A stretch of 60,265 nt of DNA from Ilumatobacteraceae bacterium (GTDB taxonomy: Bacteria > Actinomycetota > Acidimicrobiia > Acidimicrobiales > Iamiaceae): assembly GCA_025463265.1 (NCBI GenBank), contig JAOBWH010000013.1, forward strand, positions 1 to 60,265, in the 5' to 3' direction. How positions within the stretch are numbered: the stretch's first letter is position 1; each line of letters starts with the position of its first letter. Below, one piece after another: positions 18,872-26,911 of the stretch. The notes beneath the pieces were generated by a model. The model saw only the letters and a program-made list of their open reading frames with translations. It was not told the origin of the DNA and searched no databases. The position numbers were made by a program, and so were the translations under genes.

Positions 18872-20572
18872 ATGGCCACGCTGACGAGGAACCTGTTCCG
18901 AGGGCAGGGCGAGCGCGACCACGCCCTCGAGGTGGTCGAGGGCCACTGGCCGAGCGACGTCGAGGGCGCGGTATTCGTGGTCGGCCCCGACAAGCGGGCG
19001 CCCGAAGGGCACTGGTTCGCCGAGGCCGGCCTGCTCGAGAAGGTCCGCATGGTGCCCGATGCCCGCGGCCGCATCCGGGTGCAGCACCGCGTGATCGACA
19101 CGCCGCTCCAGCGCATCAAGCGGCGCCTCGGGTTCCTGTTCCGGCGCGTGGCGTTCATGGAGCTGTCGCCCTTCGGCGTCACCAACCTGGCCAACACCAA
19201 CGTGCAGGCCATCGAGGGCCGGATGTTCGTCGGCTACGACGCCGGCCGGCCCATCGAGGTCGACCCCGAGACTCTGCGGTTCATCACTCCGGTGGGCAGC
19301 AACGCCGAGTGGCTCCAGGCCGCACCCGGCGTGTTCGAGCCGCTCGTCGCCGTCGCCGCCCACCCGGCGTCGGACTTCGAGGAGCGGGCCCTCTACTTCG
19401 TCAACTACACCCAGATCGCCCCGCCGGGGGCTCCGAAGGAGACGTGGCTGGCCCGCTGGGCGCTCGACGGACCGGTCCGGCGGTGGCGGGTCGAGGGCAT
19501 GTCGGCGTTCGACTCGATCCACGACATCAAGGCCACCGAGCACCACCTCGTGTTCAGCGACCTCCCGTTCGTGGTCGAGCCCGAGGTGATGCGGGGCGCG
19601 CCCCGCAGCCGGCGGATCCAGGAGCACACCACCCTCTGGATCGTCGCCAAGGAGGACCTGCGCCGCACGCCGCCGGGCGGCGCGGTCCGGCCCATCGAGG
19701 TGCGGCTGCCGATGCCCACCGGCCACCTCTTCGCCGACCACCAGGAGGTCGATGGTCGCCTGCGCGTCGCCTTGCAGCACGCGCCGCTCGGGGACCTCAT
19801 GGTGACGCTGACCCACGACCAGCTCGACCACCGCAACCAGCAGCCGATCGACCAGGACTACGAGGGCATGGTGGCGCTGATGCTGCAGCCCGCCGTCGTC
19901 GGGCGCTACGAGATCGACCTCGTCACCGGCGAGGTGCTCGAGGCGGAGACCGCCCTCGACGCCGAGCGCGTCTGGGGCGGGATCCTCGCCGCCACCGACA
20001 CGTCCTCGCCCGCCGCCCGCGACCGCCAGCGCCAGCTCTGGTACGCCGCTGCCGGCTTCGACCCGGACCTCATCCCGGAGGAGTGGTGGCGGCTCTACGG
20101 CACGGCCACCGACGGGGTCGTCGCCCCCGCCGACCTGCCCGACGCCGCCGTCCCCGGGACGCTCGCCCGCTTCGACCTGGAGTCGATGAAGGTGGCGGAG
20201 GTGTGGGCCTACCCCCACGGCGCCTTCCCGTCGCCACCCACGTTCGTCCCGAGGGTGGGCGCCGACGATCCCGACGACGGCTACATCGTGGTGGTCGTCC
20301 ACTGCGACGGCGACAAGGAGATCCAGGTCTTCGACGCCCTGCACATCGAGGCCGGCCCCCTCGCCCGGGCCACGGCGCCGGGCTTCAACCCGGGCCTGCT
20401 CCTGCACTCGTGCTGGATGGCCGACCGCGTCGGCCCCCGCCCCAGCAGCTACCGGGTCTCCCACGCCGCCGACGTGGTGGGCGCCCTGCGCGGCATCCCC
20501 GGCGTCCTCGCCGCCTTCGCCCGCACCGGCAAGGCGATCGCCGCCCAGCAACGAGTCGCCCGCCACCCATGA
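18872..20572 (+). CDS. Carotenoid oxygenase (RPE65/lignostilbene dioxygenase family), copy 2
   Basis: A 566-residue member with the four iron-ligand contexts AAHPASDFEE, SIHDIKATEHH, LFADHQEVDG and LLHSCWMADR. A GGGGGA ribosome site stands before the ATG, unlike copies 1 and 3. It is divergent from the ABC importer operon, so the importer could supply its substrate. Copy 2 is only distantly similar to copies 1 and 3 outside the metal motifs, so the three probably act on different substrates or bonds. Confidence 0.92.
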   Translation: MATLTRNLFRGQGERDHALEVVEGHWPSDVEGAVFVVGPDKRAPEGHWFAEAGLLEKVRMVPDARGRIRVQHRVIDTPLQRIKRRLGFLFRRVAFMELSPFGVTNLANTNVQAIEGRMFVGYDAGRPIEVDPETLRFITPVGSNAEWLQAAPGVFEPLVAVAAHPASDFEERALYFVNYTQIAPPGAPKETWLARWALDGPVRRWRVEGMSAFDSIHDIKATEHHLVFSDLPFVVEPEVMRGAPRSRRIQEHTTLWIVAKEDLRRTPPGGAVRPIEVRLPMPTGHLFADHQEVDGRLRVALQHAPLGDLMVTLTHDQLDHRNQQPIDQDYEGMVALMLQPAVVGRYEIDLVTGEVLEAETALDAERVWGGILAATDTSSPAARDRQRQLWYAAAGFDPDLIPEEWWRLYGTATDGVVAPADLPDAAVPGTLARFDLESMKVAEVWAYPHGAFPSPPTFVPRVGADDPDDGYIVVVVHCDGDKEIQVFDALHIEAGPLARATAPGFNPGLLLHSCWMADRVGPRPSSYRVSHAADVVGALRGIPGVLAAFARTGKAIAAQQRVARHP

Positions 20573-20699
20573 CCGCGTCCTCCCGGGTCGCGGGTTCCAT
20601 CGCCGCCGTCATCTGTCGCCGCCCGTGCACCCGGTTGCTGGAACCACGCGCCCAGGACGGTGGAGGCATCGCTGGTCGCGGGTTGTTGCATCCCGTCAG

Positions 20700-20807
20700 T
20701 TCTTGTCAAAGAACTGCTCCTCATGTGAGCTGTTCGACGACAAGGTCCGAGCGGCATCGATTCTTGTCAACGATCTGCTCGTTATGCGAGCAGATCGACG
20801 ACAAGAA
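20700..20807. repeat. Two tandem 46-47-nt palindromes
   Basis: Between convergent genes, two long stems lie 61 bp apart. The second (20761-20807) is TTCTTGTC-aa-CGATCTGCTCG-ttatg-CGAGCAGATCG-ac-GACAAGAA, with 19 of 21 arm positions paired. The first (20700-20746) has the same outer arms TTCTTGTC and GACAAG and inner arms GAACTGCTC / GAGCTGTTC with one mismatch. Outer arms are conserved and inner arms co-vary, as in REP-type elements or structured RNA. No U-run follows. The rest of 20573-20835 holds nothing recognisable. Confidence 0.88.
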
Positions 20808-20835
20808 GTGATCGACCCCGAGGCGAGGACGGGGG

Positions 20836-21345
20836 CTACTCGGGTGGGGTGTCGTCGAGGCTGATGAGGATGGTCCGCAGCAGGGTGGCGAGCTGGGTGC
20901 GCTGCTTGGGGGTGAGGGCGGCGAGGAGCTCGTGCTCGGTGGCCATGTGGCTGGTGGAGACGTCGTCGACCTTGGTCCGGCCGGCACGGGTGAGGGCGAC
21001 GATGACGGTGCGGCGGTCGTCGCCCGAGCGGCGTTCGACGTAGCCGAGCGCTTCGAGCCGGTCGATGCGGTTGGTCATCGCCCCGGTCGTGACCATGGTC
21101 TGGGCCACCAGCTCGCCGGCCGTCAGCGCGAACGGCTCGCCGCTGCGGCGGAGGGTGGCGAGGACGTCGTACATCCAGTCCTGCAGGCCGTGCTCGGCGA
21201 AGTTGCGGCCGAGCCGCCGGTCGATGAGGCGGGAGAGCCGCGACACCCTCCCGATCACCTCGACCGGCGACACGTCGAAACTGGGGCGGGCCGTCGCCCA
21301 CTGCTCGATGATGCGGTCGACGGCGTCGGCGGGTGGACGGGCCAT
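20836..21345 (-). CDS. MarR-family transcriptional regulator
   Basis: A 169-residue winged-helix regulator. Helices around SRLIDRRLGRNFAEHGL are followed by the DNA-recognition segment AQTMVTTGAMTNRIDRLEALGYVERR and the wing SGDDRRTVIVALT, the classic MarR signature. It is divergent from an EamA exporter with only 58 bp between starts, so it very probably represses that gene and itself; ligand-induced release is the usual mode. ATG 21345 fits the family length. Confidence 0.93.
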   Translation of the reverse strand: MARPPADAVDRIIEQWATARPSFDVSPVEVIGRVSRLSRLIDRRLGRNFAEHGLQDWMYDVLATLRRSGEPFALTAGELVAQTMVTTGAMTNRIDRLEALGYVERRSGDDRRTVIVALTRAGRTKVDDVSTSHMATEHELLAALTPKQRTQLATLLRTILISLDDTPPE

Positions 21346-21368
21346 CCAGCGAGGGTAGCCGGTCCATC

Positions 21369-21396
21369 TTGACGCTAAGTATCTCGACATTAAGAT
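21369..21396 (+). promoter_or_regulatory. Promoter with MarR-type dyad for the EamA gene
   Basis: TTGACG (21369-21374) and TAAGAT (21391-21396) are separated by 16 bp, a clear sigma-70-type promoter on the + strand. A dyad, TATCT-8 bp-AGATA (21380-21397), covers spacer and -10. The predicted start of transcription (about 21403) coincides with ATG 21404, so the message is likely leaderless. This is a natural place for the divergent MarR protein to bind. Confidence 0.65.
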
Positions 21397-21403
21397 AATG
21401 AGC

Positions 21404-22372
21404 ATGAAGACGACGGCGCTGCGCACGATGCTCGCCCCCATCGCCTGGGGCACCACCTACGTCACCGTGACCGAGCTGCTCCCCGCAGGCCGGCCGCTGT
21501 TCGTGGCTGCGGTCCGGGTGGCGCCGGCCGGTCTCCTGCTGCTCGGCATCGGGCGGCTCGGGTCGCGCTGGCGCCCGCACGGGGCGGAGTGGGGCCGCAC
21601 CGCGGCGCTCGCCGTCTGCAACTTCGGCCTGTTCCTCCCCCTGCTGATCGGCGCCGTCTACCGCCTGCCCGGAGGCGTCGCCGCAGCGGCGGGCGGGGTC
21701 CAACCGCTCCTCGTCACGGCGTTCTCCTGGGTCGTGGTGCGCCGATCGCCGCGCCGCCACGAGCTGCTGACCGGCGTGATCGCCGCGGTCGGCGTCGGCC
21801 TGGTGGTGATCCGGCCCGGCGCCGGGCTCGACCCGGTCGGGGTCGCCTTCGCCATGGGCGCCAACGTCTCGTTCGCCATGGGCGTCGTCCTCACCAAGCG
21901 GTACCCGCCGCCGCCGAACCGCATCGCCGCCACCGGGTGGCAGCTGACGATGGCGGGGGCGCTGCTGCTCCCCGTCGCGCTGGTCGCCGAGGGCCCGCCG
22001 CCGGGCCTCGCTGCCGGGAACCTCATCGGGTTCGCCTACCTGAGCCTCGTGGCCACCGGGGTGGCCTACCTCCTGTGGTTCGACGGCATCCGGAAGCTGC
22101 CGGCGCCGGCGCCGCCGCTCCTCGGACTGGCCGCCCCCATCACGGGCGCCTTCATGGGCTGGCTCGTGCTCGACCAGTCGCTGTCGCCGGTGCAGCTGCT
22201 CGGCTTCGCCGTCACGCTCGCCGCCATCGCACGCGGTGCCACCCTGCCCGACGCCGAGCGGCCGGTACGGTCGGCACCATGGCCCGAACGAGCAGCCTCC
22301 AGGACATCGGCGATGCAGACGGGTGGCGCTGCTGGCTCTGCGACGAGCCCGTCGATCCCGACATGTCGGTGA
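21404..22372 (+). CDS. EamA/RhaT-family drug/metabolite transporter
   Basis: About 322 residues with ten hydrophobic segments in two EamA repeats; GTTYVTVTELLPAG at the start and the second-repeat SLVATGVAYLLWFDGI are characteristic of DMT-superfamily exporters of metabolites or amino acids. ATG 21404 is preferred over ATG 21398 because the promoter implies a leaderless transcript. The reading frame runs 94 bp into the next gene, and its last 35 residues (after ARGATLPDAERP) are non-hydrophobic and unlike the family, so the tail may be an evolutionary read-through. Confidence 0.9.
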   Translation: MKTTALRTMLAPIAWGTTYVTVTELLPAGRPLFVAAVRVAPAGLLLLGIGRLGSRWRPHGAEWGRTAALAVCNFGLFLPLLIGAVYRLPGGVAAAAGGVQPLLVTAFSWVVVRRSPRRHELLTGVIAAVGVGLVVIRPGAGLDPVGVAFAMGANVSFAMGVVLTKRYPPPPNRIAATGWQLTMAGALLLPVALVAEGPPPGLAAGNLIGFAYLSLVATGVAYLLWFDGIRKLPAPAPPLLGLAAPITGAFMGWLVLDQSLSPVQLLGFAVTLAAIARGATLPDAERPVRSAPWPERAASRTSAMQTGGAAGSATSPSIPTCR

Positions 22373-22743
22373 ACGACCCCCGGGGCCCCAGCGTCGACAC
22401 CCGGATCACCAAGGCGAAGGCCAAGGCCCGGTCGAAGGCGGGCGCCACGGGACCGGACCGCCTGGCCCACCGCGGCTGCAACACCGGGAAGGGGGCGACG
22501 GCGCCCGAGGTGCCCTGGCCCGACGACCTGTTCGTGGTGGACCCGGCGCCCATCATCGCCAGCGTCGAACGCCTGGCGCGCAAGGGCGGCCGTGAGGTCA
22601 TGGCCCGCTGTCCCACCGAGGCCGATGCGGAGGCCACCGCCGACTGGCTCGTCGACCGCATCGGCCGGCTGGAGCCGGGGCTGGCGGTCACCGCCCAGAT
22701 CGACCCGGGCGGCGGTCAGTTCTTGGTCGCCCTCCGCGCCTGA
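22279..22743 (+). CDS. HNH-like zinc-finger protein
   Basis: A 154-residue protein. The N-terminal WRCWLCDEPVDPD and RLAHRGCNTGKGA give a CxxC followed by His and CN-x-x-K, as in HNH-nuclease zinc ribbons, with a Lys/Ala-rich stretch between. The C-terminal part (ARCPTEADAEATADWL) looks like a small alpha/beta domain. The start overlaps the EamA frame by 94 bp. Whether it cuts DNA is not shown: the expected HH catalytic pair is incomplete, so it may be a binding protein. Confidence 0.75.
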   Translation: MARTSSLQDIGDADGWRCWLCDEPVDPDMSVNDPRGPSVDTRITKAKAKARSKAGATGPDRLAHRGCNTGKGATAPEVPWPDDLFVVDPAPIIASVERLARKGGREVMARCPTEADAEATADWLVDRIGRLEPGLAVTAQIDPGGGQFLVALRA

Positions 22744-22777
22744 CGCCCGGACACGCGGCGTGGCCCCGAGGCCGGGG

Positions 22778-23176
22778 TCAGCCGACGCGGCCGACGTAGA
22801 CCCAGCGCCCGTCGAGGCGGCGGAAGGTGCTGACCTCGTGGACCACGTGCTCGCCCGGTTCGTCGTCGCCGCCGCCGTCGTGGCGCGCCTCGAACTCGAC
22901 CGTGCCCTCCTGGTCGAGCAGGCCGCCGGCCGAGGTGGCGACGATGGTGAGCCCGGTCCAGCGACGGTCCGGATCGTCGTGGATCTGGCGCGGCCGGGTG
23001 TCGGGGTCCCACGAGTACCCGAGGTACGCCACGTCGCCCATGGCGAACGCGGTGTAGCGCGAGCGCATGAGCGCCTCGGCGGTGGTGGCGGGCTCGCCGA
23101 CGTGGAGGCGCCGGCAGCACTGGTCGTAGATCGACCCGCTGCCGCACGGGCAGCGCTGGGCGCCGGTGCGCCCCAT
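22778..23176 (-). CDS. YchJ-like (UPF0225) protein with SEC-C zinc motif
   Basis: A 132-residue protein with a zinc-binding SEC-C motif at the N-terminus (CPCGSGSIYDQCCRRLH) and the UPF0225 signature EALMRSRYTAFAMGDVAYL, followed by an NTF2-like fold (FEARH…VHEVSTFRRLDGRWVYVG). Function is unproven; a metal-dependent role in protein handling is usually assumed. It lies 14 bp downstream of the TetR gene on the same strand, so it is probably co-transcribed with it. Confidence 0.92.
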   Translation of the reverse strand: MGRTGAQRCPCGSGSIYDQCCRRLHVGEPATTAEALMRSRYTAFAMGDVAYLGYSWDPDTRPRQIHDDPDRRWTGLTIVATSAGGLLDQEGTVEFEARHDGGGDDEPGEHVVHEVSTFRRLDGRWVYVGRVG

Positions 23177-23190
23177 CGATGTCCGTGACG

Positions 23191-23784
23191 TCACGGCCGG
23201 TAGCCGGCGAGGAGCCGGTCGGTGACCTCGTCGATCATGGCGCGCTCGAGCTCGGCGGGGAGGCCGAAGCCGAGCTGGAGGACGGTGGCGACGCCGTGCG
23301 ATCCGCTCCACAGGGCGAGCGCCACGAGGAGGGGGTCGTCGGCGACGATGGAGCCGGCGGCGATGGCCTCCTCGACCGCGCTCGCAGCGGCCTCGAACGC
23401 CCTGGTGGCGCCGGGCAGCTCGACGCCGGCGGGCACCGAGGCGGGGGAGAGCTCGGGCGGGAACAGGAACATGACCCGGAACAGCTCGGGGTTCTCCTGG
23501 GCGTAGCGCACGTAGACCCGGTTGTGGCTCTTGACGCGAGCGACCGGGTCGGGCTCGATGACGGCGTCGAAGCGGGCCACCAGGGCGTCGAACTCGCCTT
23601 CGGCGAGCGCCCGCAGCAGGTCCTGCTTGTCGCGGACGTGGGCGTAGAGGGCGGGGGCGGTGACCCCGAGGCGACCGGCGAGGCGCCGCAGCGACAGCGC
23701 CTCGAGGCCTTCGGTGATGATCAGCTCGCGGGCCTCGGCGACGATCGCGTCGCGCTGCAGCGGAGGTCGGTCGGCGGCGGGCAC
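23191..23784 (-). CDS. TetR-family transcriptional regulator
   Basis: A 197-residue regulator: the N-terminal helix-turn-helix REL…LSLRRLAGRLGVTAPALYAHVRDKQDLLRAL is textbook TetR, with a WHG-like C-terminal ligand domain (LWSGSHGVATVL). GTG 23784 is the start. It is divergent from carotenoid oxygenase 3; the perfect palindrome GGTGAACACCGTTCACC lies 37 bp upstream of its start. The same motif occurs before the other two oxygenases, so this protein is the best candidate regulator of all three sites. The ligand may be an apocarotenoid or acyl-CoA product; this is inference. Confidence 0.93.
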   Translation of the reverse strand: MPAADRPPLQRDAIVAEARELIITEGLEALSLRRLAGRLGVTAPALYAHVRDKQDLLRALAEGEFDALVARFDAVIEPDPVARVKSHNRVYVRYAQENPELFRVMFLFPPELSPASVPAGVELPGATRAFEAAASAVEEAIAAGSIVADDPLLVALALWSGSHGVATVLQLGFGLPAELERAMIDEVTDRLLAGYRP

Positions 23785-23820
23785 CCGAGAACCCTACGAC
23801 CGGTCTGCCGCCCTCTTGGC

Positions 23821-23837
23821 GGTGAACACCGTTCACC
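23821..23837. promoter_or_regulatory. 17-bp perfect palindrome operator (site 3) in the tetR/carotenoid oxygenase 3 divergent region
   Basis: GGTGAAC-ACC-GTTCACC is a perfect 7-3-7 dyad. Its right arm provides a -35-like TTCACC (23832-23837) and TACCGT (23854-23859) is a -10 at 16-bp spacing, which would start transcription at ATG 23866 (leaderless). Occupation by TetR would block both divergent genes. Confidence 0.8.
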
Positions 23838-23865
23838 CCGCGGCCTGCGTTGCTACCGTGCGGCC

Positions 23866-25304
23866 ATGACCGCGCCCACCGACACCACCACCGACCCGGC
23901 GGAGAGCCCGTGGCTCCGAGGCACGTTCGCCCCGGTGACCGACGAGCGAGACGCCGCCGACCTCCCGGTGAGCGGCGCGCTGCCGCCCGGCCTGAGCGGC
24001 ACGTTCATCCGCAACGGCCCCAACGCCATGTTCCCGCCGCTCGTCCGGTACCACCTCTTCGACGGCGACGGCATGCTCCACGGCCTGACCTTCGACGGCG
24101 ACGGCGGCGCCTCCTACGCCAACCGCTGGATCCGGTCGAAGGGCCTCGAGGCCGAGATCGACGCCGGCGGCGCGCTCTTCGGCGGCATCGCCGAGTTCCG
24201 GCTGCCGCCCGACGACGTCTTCGCCACGGCCGGCCCGATGAAGAACACGGCGAACACCAACGTGGTCCGCCACGCCGGGCGCACCCTCGCCCTGATGGAG
24301 GCGTGCGGTCCCACCGAGATCGCCGCGGACCTGGGCACGATCGGCGAGTACGACTTCGGCGGTGCCCTCCGGGGCCCGATGACCGCCCACCCGAAGATCG
24401 ACCCCCGCACCGCGGAGATGGTGTTCTTCGGCGCCTCGCCGTTCCCGCCGTTCCTGCGGGTCCACGCCGCGGCGCCCGACGGGACCCTCACCTGGTCCAC
24501 CGAGGTCGAGCTCCCGCCGCGGTGATGATGCACGACTTCGTCATCACCGAGACCAAGGTCGTGATCTTCGACCTGCCCGCGGTCATGGACGTCCAGGCGC
24601 TGATCGACGGCGGCACCGGCTTCTACTGGGACGCCGACCGAGGCGCCCGCATCGGCGTGCTCGAGCGGGGTGCGCCCGGCAGCACCATCCGCTGGATCGA
24701 CGTCGACCCGTTCTGGGTGTTCCACTTCCTCAACGCCCACGACGTCGCCCCCGACGACGCCCCCAACGCCGGCGCGGGCGCTGGCGCCGGGGCGATCGAG
24801 GTCGTCGGGTGCCGGTCGTCGCAGCTCAACGCCTCGTTCGACGGGTCCGAGGTCCCGCCCGAGGTGCGGCCGATGCTCCACCGCTGGCGCATCGACCTCG
24901 GCACCGGGGCGGTCGTCGACGAGCAGCTCGACGACCGCCCCACCGACTTCCCCCGCATCAACGAGGCGTACGCCGGGCTCGCCAACCGCTACGGGTACGG
25001 CGGCCACAGCGCCGGGTTCGTCGATGGCGAGCCGCCGTTCGACGGGGTGACCCGGTTCGACCTCCAGACCGGTGCCACCGCCACGCACCGCTACGGGCCG
25101 GGCCAGGTGTGCGGCGAGTCGGTCTTCGCCGCCGACCCGGCCTCGACCGCCGAGGACGGTGGCTGGCTGCTCAACTTCGTCCACGACCTGGCCGAGGACC
25201 GCAGCGACGTGGTGGTCCTCGATGCCGGGACGCTCGATGAGGTCGCCCGGGTGCACCTGCCCCGGCGGGTGCCGTTCGGCTTCCACGGCAGCTTCCTCCC
25301 GTGA
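23866..25304 (+). pseudogene. Carotenoid oxygenase copy 3, split by a -1 frameshift near 24515
   Basis: The first part (23866-24525) ends at TGA just after STEVELPPR. The second part, from GTG/ATG at 24522-24530 to TGA 25304, continues the same family without a gap (AVMMHDFVIT…). Inserting one base in the run CTCCCGCCGCGG restores a single protein of about 480 residues with the full His set: TAHPKIDP, MMHDFVITE, LNAHDVAP and GFHGSFLP. The stop and restart overlap as TGATGATG, so re-initiation could make two chains. Codon use and motifs are well kept on both sides, so the break is recent, programmed, or a sequencing error. The ligase gene overlaps its end (GTGA). Confidence 0.85.
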
Positions 25305-26872
25305 CGGCCCTGCTCGCGGACATCGTGGCGGTGCGCGGCGACGAGGCGGCCGTCATCGACGAGCGCGGCACCACCTCCTGGAACCAGCTCGACGAGCGGG
25401 TCACCCGCCTCGTCCGCGCCCTGGAGGACCGGGGCCTGCGGGTCGGCGACTCGGTGGTGGCGATGCTCGGCAACCAGGCCGAGATGATCGAGGTCACCCT
25501 CGCCTGCGTCCACGGGGGCTGGCTGATGGTGCCGCTGAACTGGCACTGGGTCCCCCCGGAGGTGGCCTACGTGCTCGCCGATGCCGAGGCCGCCGCGGTC
25601 ATCGTCGACGAGCGGTGGATCGAGGTCATGGCCGGCGCCCTCGTCGAGGCCGACGTCCCCCGGCTGCGGTCCCGGCTGCTGGTGGGCGACGGCCCGGTCC
25701 CGTCGGGCTTCGAGCGCTACGAGGAGGCCGTCGCCGCTGCGAGCAGCGACGAGCTGGTCGACCCGCAGCGGGGCGGGCCGATGTTCTACACGTCGGGCAC
25801 CACCGGCTGGCCCAAGGGGGTGCGGTCGGCGCTGAGCGCCATCGGCGGACCGCCCGAGGTGCTGCTGCTCATCGCCCACACCATGGCGCCCACCATCGGC
25901 GTGACCCCCGGCGACCGGATCGTGCAGCTGGTCTGCGGACCGCTGTACCACTCGGCCCAGTGGGCGTTCGGCGTGTTCGCCCTGTGCTGCGGGGCCACCG
26001 TGGTCCTGCAGCACCGCTTCGACCCCGCCGGGGTGCTAGAGCTCATCGACGAGCACGGCGTCACGAACCTCCACCTCGTGCCCACCCAGATGATCCGGCT
26101 GCTCGAACTGCCCGACGACGTGCGCCACGGCTTCGACGGGTCGTCCCTGGTCCAGATCATCCACGGCGCCGCCCCCTGCTCGCCGTCGGTGAAGCGCCGC
26201 ATGATCGAGTGGGTCGGCCCGGTGATCAGCGAGTACTACGGCGGCACCGAGGGCGGGTTCCTGTCGCTGATCAACGCCGAGGAGTGGCTGGCCAAGCCGG
26301 GCAGCGTCGGCCGGCCGCTCACCGTCGTGGAGATCCTGGTGCTCGGACCCGAGGGCGAGGTGCTCGCCCCCGGTGAGACCGGCGAGGTGTGGTTCCGCAG
26401 CCTGCTCGGTTCGGACTTCGAGTACCACAACGCCCCGGACAAGACAGCGTCGGCCCACCGCAGCGGCGGGCTGGGCACCCTGGGCGACGTGGGGTACCTC
26501 GACGCCGACGGCTACCTGTTCCTGAGCGACCGCAAGATCGACATGATCGTGTCGGGCGGCGTGAACATCTACCCGGCCGAGATCGAAGCCGTGCTCACCG
26601 ACCACCGCGCCGTGGCCGACGCCGCCGTGTTCGGCATCCCCGACGACGAGATGGGCGAAGCCGTGCACGCCGCCCTCGCCCTCCGCCACGGCCACGTCTG
26701 GTCCGACGCCCTCGCCGACGACATCACCGCGTTCTCCCGCGAGCGCCTGGCCGGGTACAAGGTCCCGCGCACCTTCGAGATCCACGCCGACCTCCCCCGG
26801 AGCGAAGCCGGCAAGCTCTCCAAGCGCACCCTGCGCGACCCCCACTGGGCCGGCCAGGACCGAGCCATCTGA
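25301..26872 (+). CDS. AMP-binding acyl-/aryl-CoA synthetase
   Basis: A 523-residue ANL-superfamily ligase that activates a carboxylic acid with ATP and joins it to CoA. The P-loop-like YTSGTTGWPKGV, the A5 motif YYGGTEGG, GDVGYLDADGYLFLSDR and the C-terminal PRSEAGKLSKR with the adenylation Lys are all intact. It starts at GTG 25301, overlapping the oxygenase stop, so it is translationally coupled to it. A ligase after a cleavage dioxygenase fits activation of the acid formed when the cleavage aldehyde is oxidised; the actual acid is unknown. Confidence 0.93.
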   Translation: MTALLADIVAVRGDEAAVIDERGTTSWNQLDERVTRLVRALEDRGLRVGDSVVAMLGNQAEMIEVTLACVHGGWLMVPLNWHWVPPEVAYVLADAEAAAVIVDERWIEVMAGALVEADVPRLRSRLLVGDGPVPSGFERYEEAVAAASSDELVDPQRGGPMFYTSGTTGWPKGVRSALSAIGGPPEVLLLIAHTMAPTIGVTPGDRIVQLVCGPLYHSAQWAFGVFALCCGATVVLQHRFDPAGVLELIDEHGVTNLHLVPTQMIRLLELPDDVRHGFDGSSLVQIIHGAAPCSPSVKRRMIEWVGPVISEYYGGTEGGFLSLINAEEWLAKPGSVGRPLTVVEILVLGPEGEVLAPGETGEVWFRSLLGSDFEYHNAPDKTASAHRSGGLGTLGDVGYLDADGYLFLSDRKIDMIVSGGVNIYPAEIEAVLTDHRAVADAAVFGIPDDEMGEAVHAALALRHGHVWSDALADDITAFSRERLAGYKVPRTFEIHADLPRSEAGKLSKRTLRDPHWAGQDRAI

Positions 26873-26911
26873 GGCGTCGGCCCGGTCGTGGGACTGCGCC
26901 CCGGGGTGGGG

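Noticed and set aside
20700-20807. Treating the two palindromes as ordinary intrinsic terminators
   Set aside because: They end in GACAAG with no U-tract on either strand, and the outer arms are conserved between the copies.
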